A stretch of DNA of 64,000 nt from Diploptera punctata (taxonomy: Eukaryota; Arthropoda; Insecta; Blattodea; Blaberidae). Under the pieces are notes generated by a model. The model was not told where the DNA came from, ran no database searches, and saw only the letters and a list, made by a program, of their open reading frames with translations. A program made the translations under genes and the position numbers. Location of the stretch: contig JASPKZ010007299.1 in NCBI GenBank assembly GCA_030220185.1, positions 682,001-746,000 of the forward strand, given 5' to 3'. Shown piece after piece: positions 63,201 to 64,000 of this stretch (the stretch's first letter is position 1; every line of letters begins with the position of its first letter).

Positions 63201-63779
63201 TAAAAAAAATTGTATCCTCATATTTCCTTATGCAATATAATGGAATTTTTGGAAAAGGAAAATTCCATTGACCCTGGCAACATTCTAATCAGTGAAACTC
63301 AAGTCTACAGATACTCATGATATTCCTAAATCATATGTCAATGTTTATATTAAACTGTACATATGTTAAAATTTTGAAACAAAGTAGTTTATATGTAAAG
63401 TGTGGACCTAGCACAATTTTGCACTTGATCCATTTTACATAGTAAGTGGCAAGCAACTCTAACTCTTCACCGATTTCTTGGGTCAAAATTGAATAAAAAC
63501 CCATGAAGTGATCATATTGTGATAAAATATTTACACTCTCTGTTTTTTCTTCTCTTTGTCAAAGTAGTTTATAAGTACTTTTACAAGTCACATGTTGCCC
63601 AGGCCTTACAGTGACATGACCTGTTGGGAGAAGATTTTAAACTTTGGGTCATACAGATACTTTTTTTGACCACACAAGGACATGGTTGGCCTCCCTGAAT
63701 GAGTGATCAGCTTAATCCAGGGTCTCCTCTGAGACAACACAAACATTTAGGATGAAACACACCATTCACTCACACATTC

Positions 63780-64000
63780 ATATTAAACATCTCAAAATAT
63801 GATAACGATGATTATGATGGTCAAACAATGTTTGTGAACCTTTGTGCCTTAAAATTTCCAGACATTTGTCTTACAGGAAAAACCCTGAGGGAAAAAATAA
63901 AAAAAAACATCATCCAAGAAACATCTCAACCAGGCATTGAACCCTGACATGCTGAATATGGAGCAGTGATGCCGTTCTAAGACTACAGCAGTGACTACAC
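63780..64000 (-). repeat. SINE family B, minus strand, cut by the window end
   Basis: GATTATGATGGTCAAACAAT, GACATTTGTCTTACAGG and TGAACCCTGACATGCTGAA follow the complement of the family B copy at 6517-6835. Confidence 0.5.

Noticed and set aside
1..64000. LTR retrotransposon or endogenous virus
   Set aside because: No paired long terminal repeats, protease, integrase or envelope motifs were seen; the reverse transcriptase sequences are Jockey- or RTE-type and the rest Penelope-like.

Overview
The window is arthropod nuclear DNA, most likely from an insect with a large, AT-rich, repeat-filled genome. The evidence is spliced genes with GT-AG introns, animal protein families (a P-glycoprotein-type ABC transporter and an SH3BP5/Parcas-type protein), and a dense load of Jockey, RTE, Penelope-like, mariner, hAT, Harbinger-like, Helitron and tRNA-derived SINE elements. 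I could not fix the order. A decayed DEAD-box fragment that looks Bacteroidota-like hints at a host with such a symbiont, but that is weak.

Layout. 1-10,710 (+): the last four coding exons of an ABCB full transporter (second nucleotide-binding domain and stop), with introns packed with repeats. 10,800-21,500: 3' flank with a hAT-type element, a Harbinger-type element, tandem duplications and decayed RTE pieces. 21,539-26,160: a near full-size Jockey-clade retrotransposon with a 14-bp target duplication. 26,200-57,400: repeats only, including foldback elements, Penelope-like fragments, a mariner with one frameshift, two further mariner-type remnants, a second Harbinger-type copy and SINEs. 57,439-62,704 (-): the last three exons of an SH3BP5-like gene; its introns hold a Helitron, tRNA-like foldback elements and the bacterial-looking helicase fragment.

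The main discovery candidate is a guild of small foldback elements. They share a palindromic body, a one-sided terminal 'tail' and, where flanks could be read, 11-15 bp target duplications (most often exactly 12). In two tail classes (F1, F2) the centre carries hammerhead-ribozyme-like cores: CTGANGA, stem II, GAAA, a tiny helix III, then a GTC/GTA/GTT/ATC-type cleavage triplet. Several copies are continuous with a GIY-YIG endonuclease reading frame, which ties them to Penelope-like elements. In a third class (F3) the same architecture carries a tRNA-like sequence instead. Over 15 hammerhead-like cores and about a dozen tRNA-like units can be placed here.

Limits: homology calls are from memory of families, with no search run. 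Element boundaries marked approximate were read by eye. Catalysis by any hammerhead-like core, and function of any tRNA-like unit, is inference.
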